A stretch of 64,000 nucleotides of DNA. Origin: Paraburkholderia adhaesiva (GTDB taxonomy: Bacteria; Pseudomonadota; Gammaproteobacteria; Burkholderiales; Burkholderiaceae). The stretch's first letter is position 1, and each line of letters opens with the position of its first letter. Both the position numbers and the translations under genes were made by a program. This document shows, one piece after another, positions 19,987 to 28,828 of the stretch. Where the stretch lies: contig NZ_JAJEJQ010000001.1 of assembly GCF_021390575.1 (NCBI RefSeq), forward strand, positions 2,828,501-2,892,500, in the 5' to 3' direction. Under the pieces are notes generated by a model that saw only the letters and a program-made list of their open reading frames with translations, had not been told where the DNA came from and did no database searches.

Positions 19987-21858
19987 ATGACAACCAATCG
20001 AACACCCGTAGGGGAAGTCCGCCCCAGTCAACTACTATGGACATACGGGCCTGGCGCGCTTATCGATTTGCCAAGCCTTTCGGTGGTGACGCTGGGCATC
20101 GATCAATGGGAGAAAGACAGATGTCAACCCGTGACCGAGCCGCGCCTGCTTACCGCTGTCCGTAAGGTTCTCGGACAGCAGGTGGATAGCCTACGCATGC
20201 CGCCGTTCCAGAAAAGCGAACATGTCGATCAATGGTCGGCTGAGGCGAACATAGGCGTCCCCGTTCGACCTTTTCCTCGCTGGATGCGATGTGTGAAATG
20301 TGGCCTGCTTTCACCGTTTGATACCGGTTTATTCGAAATCAAGGAGAACCGCTTCCGACCGGAGCGAACTCGCTTCGTCCATAAGGAATGTCGTGGCTCC
20401 AAGAATGACCAGCCCGCGAAGGATGCCGATGCCGTCCCTGCCCGTTTTCTCCTAGCCTGCCGTAACGGCCATCTCGACGACTTCCCCTGGCGCTATTTCG
20501 TCCATGGCGGGAATAGTTCGTGCAAAGGAAAGCTGCGTTTTTTCGAAAGCGGAGCGTCGCTGCAAACCGAAAATCTCTGGGTAAGATGCGACGGCGACAA
20601 CGTACATTGCCGTGGTGTTTCACGCAGCCTCGCACAAGCCTTTGGCAAGGCCGGGAAAGAAAATCTTCCGGGCTGCCGAGGTCGGCATCCTCACCTTGAT
20701 CATTTCGACGAGGAATGCGATGAGGAAGCTCGAGCCGTTCTGCTAGGCTCAACGAACAGTTGGTTCCCAATCACCCTTTCCGCGCTTGCGATCCCCCAAG
20801 CCAAAGATCCACTGGGCCAACTAGTTCAGGATGGTTGGGAGTTTTTCGACGATCTGGATTCGGAGACTGCCGTCGCGGTGACGGTAAAGGCGTTGAGAAA
20901 AACCGGAGCCTTGCCGGGCATCGATAAGTATTCTGCATCGGACATCTGGACGGCCATCGAATCACACCGGAATGGCGGCGGACAGGATGCCATCGGAGAG
21001 GCCGACATCAAGGGGCCAGAATGGGACGTGCTAACGGCAACCAATCCGCCGAGCGACTACCCACACTTCATGAGCAAGACGGTTACTACTCCGCCAGGCT
21101 TCGAAAAACACATCGGCCGAGTACTACTCCTGGAAAGGCTTCGCGAGGTGAACGCCTTGCTCGGTTTCACTCGAGTGGAAGCCCCCGAGGTAACGAGTGA
21201 TCCGAGTGAGCGGCCACAGATGGCGAGTCTTGCACGACGCAAACCCGATTGGGTTCCCGCCAATCAGGTCCACGGCGAAGGTATCTTCGTTCAGTTTAAT
21301 GAAGACGCAGTACAGGCGTGGGAAGCATATCAGGGTGTCAAGCACGTTGATCAAATGCTCAACAAAGGGCACCGTGGATGGAGAAATCGACGCAGCCTTG
21401 CCCCCGATGAGGGCTACCCCGGTATTCGGTATGCCATGTTACACACGCTCTCGCACCTATTGATTCGTGAGCTGGCACTGGAATGCGGATACAACGCGGC
21501 AAGCATCCGCGAACGGATCTATGCCAACACATCGGGGGAAAGCCATCAGGCTGGCATCCTCATCTACACGGCGGCGGCTGATTCCGATGGAACGCTGGGT
21601 GGCCTCGTCGATCTTGGCAAACCCGAGAACCTTGGCAGACTGCTTCGCCAAGCGCTGAACCGATCAAAGATTTGCTCATCCGATCCGCTCTGCTCAGAGC
21701 ATGATCCCGGAGAAGACGGCTCGCTACATGCGGCAGCTTGCCATGCGTGTAGCTTGGTAGCAGAGACTTCCTGTGAGCAGGGCAACCGCTACCTTGATCG
21801 ATCACTGTTGGTACAGACCCTCGACCGGGGGGATGCCGCATTTTTCGTAGGGTTGTGA
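19987..21858 (+). CDS. drmB: DISARM DUF1998 protein DrmB
   Basis: This 623-residue protein begins with the family N-terminus (VGEVRPSQLLWTYGPGALID). CVKCGLLSPFD and CRNGHLDDFPW follow around residues 100-160. It ends with the DUF1998 domain: RYAMLHTLSHLLIRELALE, LIYTAAADSDGTLGGL and a cysteine-rich tail (CSSDPLCSEH, AACHACSLVAETSCEQ) that probably binds zinc. DrmB is the partner of DrmA in the core DISARM complex. It is separated from drmA by 2 bp and from drmC by 1 bp, indicating one transcript and likely translational coupling. Confidence 0.92.
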   Translation: MTTNRTPVGEVRPSQLLWTYGPGALIDLPSLSVVTLGIDQWEKDRCQPVTEPRLLTAVRKVLGQQVDSLRMPPFQKSEHVDQWSAEANIGVPVRPFPRWMRCVKCGLLSPFDTGLFEIKENRFRPERTRFVHKECRGSKNDQPAKDADAVPARFLLACRNGHLDDFPWRYFVHGGNSSCKGKLRFFESGASLQTENLWVRCDGDNVHCRGVSRSLAQAFGKAGKENLPGCRGRHPHLDHFDEECDEEARAVLLGSTNSWFPITLSALAIPQAKDPLGQLVQDGWEFFDDLDSETAVAVTVKALRKTGALPGIDKYSASDIWTAIESHRNGGGQDAIGEADIKGPEWDVLTATNPPSDYPHFMSKTVTTPPGFEKHIGRVLLLERLREVNALLGFTRVEAPEVTSDPSERPQMASLARRKPDWVPANQVHGEGIFVQFNEDAVQAWEAYQGVKHVDQMLNKGHRGWRNRRSLAPDEGYPGIRYAMLHTLSHLLIRELALECGYNAASIRERIYANTSGESHQAGILIYTAAADSDGTLGGLVDLGKPENLGRLLRQALNRSKICSSDPLCSEHDPGEDGSLHAAACHACSLVAETSCEQGNRYLDRSLLVQTLDRGDAAFFVGL

Positions 21859-21859
21859 C

Positions 21860-22645
21860 ATGGAAATCTTGCTGGATGCCGTCACAACGATAGCCCGCCT
21901 GATTTCCCCAGAGAAAGTGCGATTTCTGGCAGGTAGGGTTCGAAGGACGGAAAGCGGAAAGGCGAACATCGCACTATTGGGTGTCGTGGACAAACCAGAA
22001 GCCAAAGATGCCGTCGATAAACTCGTCGATGCTTGGCGAGCCACGTCAGTCAGTGCCCCTGAGCTGGCATCAATGTTGATTGCCGCGAGCCATGCGGTGG
22101 CGAGCGCGTCAAACATTCAGACGACTGAACTCGTATGGACGGGGCCTACGACGCCATTTGTCTCTACTCGTCGAACGGAGCAGGCGCTGTTACAGGTTAT
22201 TGCTGCCGCTAGACAAAGCCTGTTCATCACCAGCTTTGTTGCCTACGATGTCTCGACCATTGTGAAGGCGTTGAACGACGCAAGTAAGCGCGGGGTACGC
22301 ATTTCAATGCTGCTCGAATCATCCCAAAATCATGGCGGCAGCATTTCATTCGACGCAATCGGTAAGATGAAGACGCTGATGCCGTCCGCGCGACTCTTCT
22401 CTTGGCACGAAAGAACGGCCTCATTTTCTGATGGGCGCGTCCATGCCAAGGTCGCAGTAGCCGACGGTAGTATGTGCTTCGTTACGAGCGCCAATCTGAC
22501 CGGCCATGCAATGGAGCAGAACATGGAAGCCGGGGTGCTAATTTCCGGCGGTGATATCCCCAAATTGTTGCACGAACATTTGGATGCGTTGGTCAATACG
22601 AAAATTGTGTCGTTGATCGAGGACTCGGCAAGTAGTGGCCCATGA
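21860..22645 (+). CDS. drmC: DISARM phospholipase D-family protein DrmC
   Basis: This 261-residue PLD-superfamily protein has one clear HxKxxxxD motif (His195, Lys197, Asp202 in HAKVAVAD) followed by TSANLTG. A first half-domain around residues 100-150 contains RTEQALLQVIAAARQSLFITS. It is the usual last gene of a DISARM operon; published work found DrmC dispensable for some protection. The stop overlaps ATG 22642 of a very short frame that is interrupted by an IS3 element, so the original 3' end of the operon has been disturbed. Confidence 0.9.
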   Translation: MEILLDAVTTIARLISPEKVRFLAGRVRRTESGKANIALLGVVDKPEAKDAVDKLVDAWRATSVSAPELASMLIAASHAVASASNIQTTELVWTGPTTPFVSTRRTEQALLQVIAAARQSLFITSFVAYDVSTIVKALNDASKRGVRISMLLESSQNHGGSISFDAIGKMKTLMPSARLFSWHERTASFSDGRVHAKVAVADGSMCFVTSANLTGHAMEQNMEAGVLISGGDIPKLLHEHLDALVNTKIVSLIEDSASSGP

Positions 22646-22747
22646 CGGATATAGGTTGGGCCGCGATTCGACAGTCACAGCCAGACAGAGGTGGCCTCAC
22701 TCGTTCGGACAGTCATCTGAGATTTTTAAGTGGAACGTCCGAGGCAA

Positions 22748-23578
22748 TCATGCTGCCGATTTGATCGCAGGCAGCGTCGCGAAGTATGCCTCATCCGGGG
22801 TCTGATCCGCCAGGCTCGAATGGGGCCGTTTCCGGTTGTACAGCTCGACGTATTCGCCGATGGAGCGCCGGGCATGGCTGACCGACTCGTACGCTTTCAG
22901 GTAGACCTCTTCGTACTTGATGCTGCGCCACACCCGTTCGACGAACACGTTGTCGCGCCAGGCCCCTTTGCCGTCCATCGACAGCCGCACGCCCCGGCTC
23001 AGCACCGCCTCGGTGAACGCGCCCGCCGTGAACTGGCTACCCTGATCGGTGTTCACGATGTCGGGCAGTCCGTAGCGGGCGAACGCCTCTTCCAGCGCCT
23101 CGACGGCGTGCGTGGCTTCCAGCGTGATGGCGACCCGGTACGCGAGAATCTTGCGGCTCGCCCAGTCCACCACTGCCGTCAGGTACACGAAGCCGCGCGC
23201 CATCGGAATGTACGTCGTGTCGAGGGCGAACACCTGATTGGCACGCTCGATCTTCATGCCGCGCAGCAGGTACGGCCAGATCTTGTGCTGCGCGTTGCGG
23301 CGGCTCGTGTTCGGCTTGCAGTACAGCGCCTCGACGCCCATGCGCTTCATCAGCGTGCGTACGCGACGGCGACCCACCTCATGGCCTTCCCGGCGCAACA
23401 GGCGCGCCAGCATCCGCGCCCCTGCAAATGGGAACTCCATGTGCAGTTCGTCGATTCGCCGCATCAGCAACTGATCGACCTCGCTGACCGGCTGCGCCCG
23501 GTAATATGCGCTCGATCTCGCGATGCCAACCAGTCGCGTCTGTCGCGAAACCGGCAGCGCATGCGTACAGTCAATCAT
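22748..23578 (-). CDS. IS3-family transposase OrfB (copy 1)
   Basis: The 276-residue frame from ATG 23578 has the DDE core: Asp in [10 protein letters not shown], Asp in [12 protein letters not shown] and Glu in [14 protein letters not shown], with the HTH_21 region near the N-terminus. It is identical in translation to the OrfB at 30225-31055. It overlaps the end of orfA in ATGA. Because orfA of this copy is split by another IS, OrfB alone is probably not enough to move the element. Confidence 0.85.
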   Translation of the reverse strand: MIDCTHALPVSRQTRLVGIARSSAYYRAQPVSEVDQLLMRRIDELHMEFPFAGARMLARLLRREGHEVGRRRVRTLMKRMGVEALYCKPNTSRRNAQHKIWPYLLRGMKIERANQVFALDTTYIPMARGFVYLTAVVDWASRKILAYRVAITLEATHAVEALEEAFARYGLPDIVNTDQGSQFTAGAFTEAVLSRGVRLSMDGKGAWRDNVFVERVWRSIKYEEVYLKAYESVSHARRSIGEYVELYNRKRPHSSLADQTPDEAYFATLPAIKSAA

Positions 23579-23913
23579 CGCTTTGCGCTCAGCAGTCCGG
23601 CTTTGCCGAGCGCTCCTGACAAAAAATCGTTCTCCAGCGTCAACTGCCCGATCTTCGCGTGCAGCGTTTTCACGTCCACCGGCGGATCGCTCGACGGTGC
23701 ACCTGTCGCACCAAACACGTCTGCCGCACGCTCCTGCAACTGCCGCTTCCATTCCGTGATCTGGTTCGGATGTACATCAAACTGCTGTGCCAGTTCGGCC
23801 AGCGTGCGCTCACCTTTGACCGCTGCCAGTGCCACTTTCGCTTTGAACGCCGTGACCTGCCCCCCGAGATTAGTACGCTGACGGTGTAGAGTCCGTTCCG
23901 ACAAGGAGCGGTC

Positions 23914-24174
23914 ATGAAGAAGCGATTCACCGAAGAACAGATTATTGGCGTGCTGAAGGAAGGCGAGGCGGGCCTGAAGCCAGCAGAGCTGTGCCGCAAG
24001 CACGGCATCTCGGAAGCGACCTACTACAACTGGAAGGCGAAATTCGGCGGCATGACGGTTTCCGATGCGCAGCGCCTGAAGGAGCTGGAGCAGGAGAACA
24101 GCAAGCTCAAGCGTCTGCTGGCCGAGTCGATGCTCGACAATTCTGCGTTGAAGGACCTTCTGTCGCGAAAATAG
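23914..24174 (+). CDS. IS407-group transposase OrfA
   Basis: This 86-residue protein begins [20 protein letters not shown]. It has a helix-turn-helix ([20 protein letters not shown]) and a C-terminal leucine-zipper-like segment ([18 protein letters not shown]), matching TnpA of IS407/IS511-like elements. It binds the ends and is joined to OrfB by -1 frameshifting near the AAAA run at 24168-24171, just before its stop. GGAGCGGTC precedes the ATG. Confidence 0.92.
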   Translation: MKKRFTEEQIIGVLKEGEAGLKPAELCRKHGISEATYYNWKAKFGGMTVSDAQRLKELEQENSKLKRLLAESMLDNSALKDLLSRK

Positions 24175-25037
24175 CAAGCCCGCAGGCCAAACGCGAAGCG
24201 GTCCAGATATTGATGACCGAACGCGCCATGGGTGTCACCCGGGCCTGCGGGCTGGTAGGGATTTCGCGCTCGCTGTTTCAGTATGAGTCGCGCCGCCGGG
24301 TCGACGACGAAGTGCTGACTGGCCGGATGATGGCCATCGCCGCGCAAAAGCGTCGCTACGGCTATCGCCGGATTCATGTTCTGTTGCAGCGCGAGGGCTG
24401 GCTGGCAAACCATAAACGCATCTGGCGGCTGTATAGCAAGGCTGGACTGAGCGTGCGCAAGCGGCGACGCAAGCGCATAGCCGCTGTCGAGCGCAAACCG
24501 CTGCCGGTGCCAACGGGGCCGAACCAGAGCTGGTCGATGGACTTCGTCAGCGACGGGCTGGCTTATGGTCGGCGCTTTCGCTGCCTGAACGTGGTCGACG
24601 ATTACACGCGTGAGTGCCTGGCTATCGAGGTCGATACCTCATTGCCGGGTCAACGGGTCAAGCAGGTGCTTGAACGGTTAAGCGAGATGCGCGGCTTGCC
24701 CGGGTCCATCACGGTGGACAACGGCCCGGAGTTCGCTGGTAAGGTGCTGGATGCATGGGCTTACGAAGTGGGCGTAACGCTGTCGTTCATCCGGCCCGGC
24801 AGGCCGGTGGAAAACGCCTACATCGAGAGCTTCAACGGGCGATTCCGGGACGAATGCCTGAACGAGCACTGGTTCGTTTCCATGCGTCACGCCAGGCGGT
24901 TGATTGAAGATTGGCGTATCGAGTACAACACCGAGCGCCCTCACAGTTCGCTCGGGTATCTGGCGCCAGCGCAGTTCGCGCAGGCGCACGAAACGAAGGA
25001 ATTATTAACCTCGGACTCTAACGGCGCTTCGTACTAA
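24168..25037 (+). CDS. IS407-group transposase OrfB (DDE catalytic part)
   Basis: This frame, -1 relative to OrfA, encodes the rve catalytic core with Asp in [11 protein letters not shown], Asp in [12 protein letters not shown] and Glu in [17 protein letters not shown], all typical of the IS407 group. It is open well upstream of the OrfA stop, consistent with a frameshift fusion; ATG 24213 could also start it. It ends 16 bp before the right terminus. The transposase appears intact. Confidence 0.9.
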   Translation, partial: KIASPQAKREAVQILMTERAMGVTRACGLVGISRSLFQYESRRRVDDEVLTGRMMAIAAQKRRYGYRRIHVLLQREGWLANHKRIWRLYSKAGLSVRKRRRKRIAAVERKPLPVPTGPNQSWSMDFVSDGLAYGRRFRCLNVVDDYTRECLAIEVDTSLPGQRVKQVLERLSEMRGLPGSITVDNGPEFAGKVLDAWAYEVGVTLSFIRPGRPVENAYIESFNGRFRDECLNEHWFVSMRHARRLIEDWRIEYNTERPHSSLGYLAPAQFAQAHETKELLTSDSNGASY

Positions 25038-25305
25038 TACCGGGGGCAGGTCAGCCGCTGAGTGCGTCCGTCGGGTTCTCTTCGTCATTTCCTCGGTTCC
25101 TTTGCCAGCATTATCGCTGGCTCAGGCCCCGGCCAAACCACTTATCCGACTGTCCGAATTTGCGCGGCCACCTCTGACTTCGTAGGACCTGGCTTTACCA
25201 TTTTTTAGGTCATGAGCAACATCGGCCAGTTGCGAACTCTCACATCGCCGAGCGGTCACTCGACGCTTGACCCCATCAGTCGTTGACGATGAGACGCAAC
25301 GAAGC

Positions 25306-26166
25306 TCACGCGTCGCTCGGGTACTCGACATCATGGAAGTGTTTGTTTGCAGAAGCCAGTGCTTCGGTGAGCCCCTCGTACCTAGTGTCAATATCGCTCA
25401 GTACCTTCGTGGGCGCACTACACGCACGAAGCAATGAGAACAGGCGTAGCTTGGCATAAGCGCACGTGTCCGAGACTACACGTGCTGAATGCCCAAGGCT
25501 GACAGCAGTCCGGCGAGCCTCATCCCTTCTTGAACGCTCCCAGATCATTCCAATGCTATCCGCATCTTTATGGATCAAGTGGCTGCTCATTGAGTAGCCG
25601 TGCGCAAGATATTGCCTTATAAATCGAAACACGGGATCTTCGGTTCGGGCAAAGAACCTGCACATTCCAGAAAATGACCATCTCTCTTCAATTTCCTGCC
25701 GAGCACGTTTGGAGTAACTTGCCCGGATTGAGCTAACCTCCTCGGGTTCGACGAGCAAATCTTTGAATGACTGCCACTCGGGTGCATTCGCATCCGGTAC
25801 GGCGTCGAGAAATTGCCTCGCGTTTTCGCCGCGCCGGATGGCAAAAAAAAGCGGTAACACTTGCCAATACTCCTCAACTTTCAACTCAATCTCTGATATT
25901 GACCCGTACAACATGTACGCGAGCTTGACGGAGCCCTCCATGACGGAGCGGGAAATCAGATCGGCATCCCACTCTTTGCCCGATTGAATCAGGATAAGAG
26001 CGCTTTCACTGGAAAGGTGACAGTCGATGAATAGCTGCGCAGCAACGAATCGGACAAGAGGTGGCAGGCCTTTATATGCTTGGTCCAAGTACGGCTTAGC
26101 ACAGTCGAAGCAGTCGGCAATCAAATGGCTTGCTCCGGATGCCCAGACGGCTGGTGATGCAGACAT
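25306..26166 (-). CDS. uncharacterised helical protein, probably DUF5677
   Basis: This 286-residue protein has no signal peptide or clear enzymatic motif. Segments such as LPPLVRFVAAQLFIDCHLSSESALILIQ, RSVMEGSVKLAYML, and a C-terminal HLIHKDADSIGM resemble DUF5677 proteins, which are often found in defence islands and mobile elements. I chose ATG 26166 because AAGGAG lies 7 bp upstream; the frame is open for 55 more codons without a ribosome site. It is transcribed toward the IS and away from the recombinase. The family call is from memory of the pattern and is moderate. Confidence 0.6.
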   Translation of the reverse strand: MSASPAVWASGASHLIADCFDCAKPYLDQAYKGLPPLVRFVAAQLFIDCHLSSESALILIQSGKEWDADLISRSVMEGSVKLAYMLYGSISEIELKVEEYWQVLPLFFAIRRGENARQFLDAVPDANAPEWQSFKDLLVEPEEVSSIRASYSKRARQEIEERWSFSGMCRFFARTEDPVFRFIRQYLAHGYSMSSHLIHKDADSIGMIWERSRRDEARRTAVSLGHSARVVSDTCAYAKLRLFSLLRACSAPTKVLSDIDTRYEGLTEALASANKHFHDVEYPSDA

Positions 26167-26322
26167 GATCGGCTCCTTGAAACCTAGCGTACTGTAGGTC
26201 GGTCGTACGCGAATGTTGTAATTTATCCGGGAATGCCATCGCGACACCTCGTTGGTATCAATAGGCTCCCCTAATGCGACGAAACGAGTGTCGGTAAAAT
26301 GGTTACCCGGAGCACGAATAAA

Positions 26323-26341
26323 GCGGGGCATGACGCCCCGC
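26323..26341 (-). terminator. terminator after the serine recombinase
   Basis: On the minus strand the stem GCGGGGC, loop GTCAT, GCCCCGC is followed by TTTATT, just past the recombinase stop at 26347. Confidence 0.75.
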
Positions 26342-26346
26342 GTGAA

Positions 26347-28017
26347 TCATTCGCCGCCCTCTGGACTGGCCTCTTTCACCGTAACATGCCACGGTGCCGG
26401 TCGTGCCGCACTGGTCTCAACACAAACGATGTACTTAGTTTCACTCGCAATCACTTGCGACGTGCCGGACAGGCTCGACATCACGGCCCCTTCACAAACC
26501 TCCACATTCCAGACAGACACGAACCGCCGTGGCCGCGCGCTGAGCATAATCGTCGGAAAAACTCTGGATAGCACGGCTCTCGCCTGCTCAACACCGGTGC
26601 CCGGCCGGAACAGCGCCGGGATAATTTCTAGCGGATTAACGGCTAACTGTTTTTCGAGGCTTACTCTATCGAGCGATCCGGCGTATGCCTCAAGTTGAGC
26701 CAGTTCCTCAACGAGCCTTCGTTTTTCGTTACGTTGATCACGATAAGCCTGATCGAGAAAATCGTCGCCATCTGCCTCAAGCCGACGCATACGTTGAGCC
26801 AGGTTTTCCAGTTGCCGGTCGGCACGTGCCACCTCAAGACGAAGTTCGATGATTCGCTCTTCGTGACCACCCGTCAGCCGGGCGCGTAACTTGTCACGAA
26901 ACACCTGCAACCGGGAGTTATCGAACATGGCGTTCAACAAATGTGTCAGCGCGTGCTCGAGTGATCGTACCGAAACATAATCAACCCGTTCCGGGCTGTC
27001 CGAACTAGCCACTCGACGCCGCTGGGCGCATGCCGCGCAGTACAACCCCGGCGAGCTCCCACCACCCGCGATACTCATCCGACTCCGGCACACTCCGCAC
27101 GTCACGAGCCCGGTAAACAACCTCACCGCACCGCCACGAAACGCCTTCGATCCCGAACTGGTATTGCACGCGTACCAGATGCTGTCGTCGACAATCCGCA
27201 GTTCTGGTCGCGCGTACTCGATGGACTCGACTTCCTTCTTCTCTCGCTTGGCTTTGGCCTTCGTGAACGCACTACCTCTGTACACGAACACGCCCCGGTA
27301 AATCGTATTTCCAATGACTTGCCTGACCGTAGCCGGTCGCCAGTATCCAGCTCCGTCTTTCGGCGGCCGTGGGCACGGCACGCCTGCCCGGTTCAAATTC
27401 TCGGCAATGCCATTGAATGACGCTCCGGCATACCGCATCGCGAACATTTGCCTCACCCACTGCGCCGCGTCCTCGTCGACCTCCCAAATGGTACCGCCCT
27501 CGTTGTCGCGATCACCGACCCTTGCCGCCCGATATCCATAGGCCGCTTTCGCGATCATGAATCCCCGAATCAATTGGCCCTGCATTCCACGCTGCACCCG
27601 ATGACTCGTCTCGCGCACGAAATGACTCGCGATCAGACCAGACATACCGAAGTGCAACTCCCAGCTAGGTAGTGACGTATCAATCCCATCGCAACTGACG
27701 AGCCGAACACGGGTACGTTCGATTCGCTGCTGCAGGTATGCGAATTCCATTGTGGATCGTGCGAGACGCGAAATCTCGTCGATCACGATGGCGTCAAATA
27801 CGCCCTCTTCCCACGCGGCGATGAACCGCTCGTACCCGACACGTTTTTTCAGCCCCTTGTCCTGCCCGGTGATCGCGGCGTCAACGAATACGTGTTCGTC
27901 GTCGACGGTAAATCCGGATTGTTCGGCTTTCTGCCTTGCCCTGCGAATTTGATCATCGATTGAAGTGGCCCGCTGCTCGTCGTCCGAGTAACGCGCGTAG
28001 ATAGCTGCTCGCTGCAT
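26347..28017 (-). CDS. large serine recombinase
   Basis: This 556-residue recombinase has an N-terminal resolvase domain with catalytic Ser11 in IYARYSDDEQ, IDEISRLARST and the LVSCDGIDT region. A recombinase domain follows (GQLIRGFMIAKAAYGYRAA onward), then a zinc ribbon (CGVCRSRM ... YCAACAQRR) and a coiled coil around residues 420-480, the architecture of large serine integrases. It can cut and rejoin att sites without a tRNA target. I chose ATG 28017 because AGGGAGA precedes it. Its partner att sites are not evident here, so its substrate is unknown. It is divergent from the XRE gene, sharing a region with inverted GTATAGCAA motifs. Confidence 0.9.
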   Translation of the reverse strand: MQRAAIYARYSDDEQRATSIDDQIRRARQKAEQSGFTVDDEHVFVDAAITGQDKGLKKRVGYERFIAAWEEGVFDAIVIDEISRLARSTMEFAYLQQRIERTRVRLVSCDGIDTSLPSWELHFGMSGLIASHFVRETSHRVQRGMQGQLIRGFMIAKAAYGYRAARVGDRDNEGGTIWEVDEDAAQWVRQMFAMRYAGASFNGIAENLNRAGVPCPRPPKDGAGYWRPATVRQVIGNTIYRGVFVYRGSAFTKAKAKREKKEVESIEYARPELRIVDDSIWYACNTSSGSKAFRGGAVRLFTGLVTCGVCRSRMSIAGGGSSPGLYCAACAQRRRVASSDSPERVDYVSVRSLEHALTHLLNAMFDNSRLQVFRDKLRARLTGGHEERIIELRLEVARADRQLENLAQRMRRLEADGDDFLDQAYRDQRNEKRRLVEELAQLEAYAGSLDRVSLEKQLAVNPLEIIPALFRPGTGVEQARAVLSRVFPTIMLSARPRRFVSVWNVEVCEGAVMSSLSGTSQVIASETKYIVCVETSAARPAPWHVTVKEASPEGGE

Positions 28018-28128
28018 ACATCTCCCTGTTGAATGTGCGCTGCGGCGAGTTCGACCAGGAGGTCGATCAGCTCTGAAACTGGTCCTGTCATTTCCATCAA
28101 TATGTCCTCGTTTTTGCCTCAGCAATGT

Positions 28129-28174
28129 GTATAGCAAGTGGGCGAATCACGGGGGAACGCACGGGTTGCTATAC
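28129..28174. promoter_or_regulatory. divergent promoter region with inverted TTGCTATAC motifs
   Basis: GTATAGCAA (28129-28137) and TTGCTATAC (28166-28174) form an inverted pair with a 28-bp gap between the serine recombinase and the XRE gene. Each reads outward as TGCTATAC, which looks like an extended -10. The same motif, with the downstream extension GnAnTG, recurs upstream of the genes at 34024 and 36331, so it is a shared promoter or operator element. Confidence 0.55.
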
Positions 28175-28219
28175 GTATTGAGCGAATCCGCTCACGGCCA
28201 TATTTCTAAGGACACTACA

Positions 28220-28828
28220 ATGGAAACGACGAACAGAGAAAAAACTGGACGCAGGCAAAAACATTGCCTCGATGCTGAGCAACTGCAATTACCAGGATCA
28301 CGATTAATAGCAGCGCTCATTCAACGAGCCAACGCCAGTGGACATACGCTCAGCCAAATGGCCAGCGAGCTCGGATGTACGTTTGGTTATGTCTCTCAGC
28401 TGAGAACCGGTCTGCGGAAAACGAACAGGATTTCTCAGCAGTTTGCCGAAGCGAGCGCTCGGTATCTCGGGGTCATGCCCGTGATCGTCAAGATCCTGGC
28501 AGAACAGGTTCAGGCAACGGATTTCGTGCTGCCTAACGAGGCACTCGATCATCGCCTCAATCAAGCAATGGTGTTCATTCGAGATGATGGAAATTTCGGA
28601 GCATCGGTGCCGAACGATATTCTCACCGCCAGTCGAGAGATGAAACTATTCGTGATCGAATGCTACCGCGAAGCAACTGGGCTTGATCTGACGCCAGGGG
28701 CATTACCGACCAGAAGGTTCAGTGACATGATGCAGGCGACACTGGCGTTCGATGAGGAAGTCCGGCAGCCTCCACGATTGCCAAGGGACGAGGTGTCCGA
28801 TTACCCGGCCTTGATGGTGGAGGCTTGA
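28220..28828 (+). CDS. XRE-family helix-turn-helix regulator
   Basis: This 202-residue protein has a Cro/CI-type helix-turn-helix around residues 38-62 (TLSQMASELGCTFGYVSQLR). A roughly 100-residue C-terminal part of unknown fold follows. It probably controls its own divergent promoter region and perhaps the other genes preceded by TTGCTATAC. The start at ATG 28220 has AAGGA 7 bp upstream; the longer frame from 28127 lacks a ribosome site. Its stop overlaps the next start (TGATG), so the two genes are probably co-translated. Confidence 0.75.
   Translation: METTNREKTGRRQKHCLDAEQLQLPGSRLIAALIQRANASGHTLSQMASELGCTFGYVSQLRTGLRKTNRISQQFAEASARYLGVMPVIVKILAEQVQATDFVLPNEALDHRLNQAMVFIRDDGNFGASVPNDILTASREMKLFVIECYREATGLDLTPGALPTRRFSDMMQATLAFDEEVRQPPRLPRDEVSDYPALMVEA

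Larger units (their letters stand above)
23853..25053 (+). mobile_element. IS407-group (IS3 family) element, complete (1201 bp)
   Basis: Terminal inverted repeats TGACCTGCCCCC are followed by near-identical ATTAGTAC stretches at both ends. The flanking 4-bp duplication GCCG (23849-23852, 25054-25057) is the size expected for IS407-group elements. It is nested inside IS3 copy 1, so it arrived later. Both transposase frames are intact. Confidence 0.93.
23575..25088 (-). pseudogene. IS3-family OrfA (copy 1), interrupted by an IS407-group element
   Basis: The start codon is at 25086-25088. The first about 10 codons lie at 25058-25088 and the remainder at 23575-23852, with the IS407-group element and its GCCG duplication between. 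The intact equivalent is at 29920-30228. The broken product would lack its start region or fuse into the foreign IS. Confidence 0.85.
22687..25175 (-). mobile_element. IS3-family element copy 1, split by an IS407-group element
   Basis: The outer ends read AGAGGTGGCC inward and match those of the complete copy at 29833-31116, which lies in the opposite orientation. A 3-bp duplication GAC (22684-22686, 25176-25178) flanks it. The IS407-group element at 23853-25053 plus a 4-bp duplication GCCG is inserted in orfA, so this copy cannot make a complete transposase. Apart from that insertion the two copies look identical in orfB. Confidence 0.9.
22642..25205 (+). pseudogene. tiny IS-interrupted frame at the drmC 3' end
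   Basis: ATG 22642 overlaps the drmC stop (ATGA) and encodes MTDIGWAAIRQSQPD up to the IS at 22687. Removing the IS (22687-25175) and one copy of the 3-bp duplication GAC lets the frame continue in phase as FVGPGFTIF and stop at 25205. The resulting 24-residue product is unlike anything I recognise, so this may be chance rather than a ninth operon gene. Confidence 0.25.

Noticed and set aside
22730..23881. Long frame of 383 codons running opposite the IS3 orfB
   Set aside because: It is the complement of the transposase and recurs identically opposite the second copy.
27849..28100. Small frame overlapping the serine recombinase start (MMEMTGPVSELIDLLVELAAA)
   Set aside because: The first 27 residues look protein-like, but most of the frame lies in another frame of the recombinase coding region. 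I could not decide, so it is left out.
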